NCBI GenBank assembly: GCA_036569845.1
Contig: DATCPY010000188.1
Span: 1-13,506 of the forward strand
From: UBA4735 sp036569845
Lineage (GTDB): Bacteria > Chloroflexota > Limnocylindria > P2-11E
Direction: 5' to 3'
DNA: 13,506 nt
Both the position numbers and the translations under genes were made by a program. How positions within the stretch are numbered: position 1 is the stretch's first letter; each line of letters begins with the position of its first letter. This document shows, in pieces, positions 13,370 through 13,506 of the stretch. The notes under the pieces are model-generated. The model did not search any database. It had not been told where the DNA came from and saw only the letters and a list, made by a program, of their open reading frames with translations.

Positions 13370-13506
13370 GCTGATCTGCGCCGCCGCGCGCGTCGCCTTG
13401 GAGCGATACAGCTCCTCATCCGCCTGACGGAGCGCGTCGTCGGGGTCGCTGCCACGCCGCCATACCGCGATCCCGCTGCTGACGCCGCTGCCGTGGTCAC
13501 CGAGCG
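13367..13506 (-). CDS. GGDEF-domain protein (diguanylate cyclase), C-terminal end only
   Basis: On the minus strand, from the window edge to TAG (complement of 13367-13369), the 46 visible codons include SGVSSGIAVWRRGSDP, then DDALRQADEELYRSKATRAA and the end QIS. The S(x)GIA strand and the ALRQADEELYRSK helix are the usual end of a GGDEF domain, which makes c-di-GMP from two GTP. The GGDEF signature, any sensor domains and the start codon lie beyond the window, so activity cannot be judged. It converges on the peptidase gene with 10 bp between stop codons. Confidence 0.85.
   Translation of the reverse strand, partial: LGDHGSGVSSGIAVWRRGSDPDDALRQADEELYRSKATRAAAQIS

Overview
The window is a high-GC bacterial chromosome segment with tightly packed genes. 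It carries the conserved block ffh - rpsP - khpA - rimM - trmD - rplS - rnhB - yraN - comM - dprA, interrupted by lineage-specific insertions. The GC content, GTG/TTG starts, mixed leaderless and Shine-Dalgarno starts, cyclase-ATPase-TPR regulators and secreted MA-type peptidases recall high-GC Chloroflexota (Limnocylindria-like) or a neighbouring phylum. That placement is inference; no rRNA or other strong marker is present.

Layout. 1-945 is the 3' part of ffh (SRP GTPase and M domain). 986-4123 is a large class III nucleotidyl cyclase / STAND-type ATPase / TPR protein inserted between ffh and rpsP. 4185-6563 is a translation operon of overlapping genes: rpsP (TTG start, promoter and strong RBS), khpA, rimM, trmD and rplS. 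rnhB (6602-7249) follows directly, without the lepB often found there. A tandem-GNAT acetyltransferase (7306-8289) sits between rnhB and yraN (8314-8667). A small minus-strand TPR-like gene with a C-terminal membrane helix (8668-9123) abuts yraN tail to tail with no spacer. A 159-bp divergent region (9124-9282) separates it from comM and dprA, the DNA-uptake pair. A secreted metallopeptidase (11719-13356) then converges on the 3' end of a minus-strand GGDEF gene (13367 to the window edge). No stretch longer than 159 bp lacks a gene. I saw no tRNA, rRNA, CRISPR array or insertion sequence.

How the genes work together. ffh, rpsP, khpA, rimM, trmD and rplS all serve ribosome assembly, tRNA modification or co-translational targeting. 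rnhB removes ribonucleotides from DNA. yraN, comM and dprA form the usual DNA-processing and natural-transformation tail. Two cyclic-nucleotide-type genes (cyclase and GGDEF), the acetyltransferase and the peptidase are accessory.

Most unusual points: (1) TrmD carries a C-terminal extension of about 95 residues with two tandem helix-turn-helix repeats; (2) RNase HII has all its acidic catalytic residues, but the ribonucleotide-sensing GRG motif reads GMA; (3) four lead genes have a -10-like hexamer ending exactly 7 nt before the start codon, the geometry of leaderless transcription, while the operon-internal genes use Shine-Dalgarno sites or stop-start overlaps; (4) a perfect short palindrome contains the stop codons of both converging genes at the right end.
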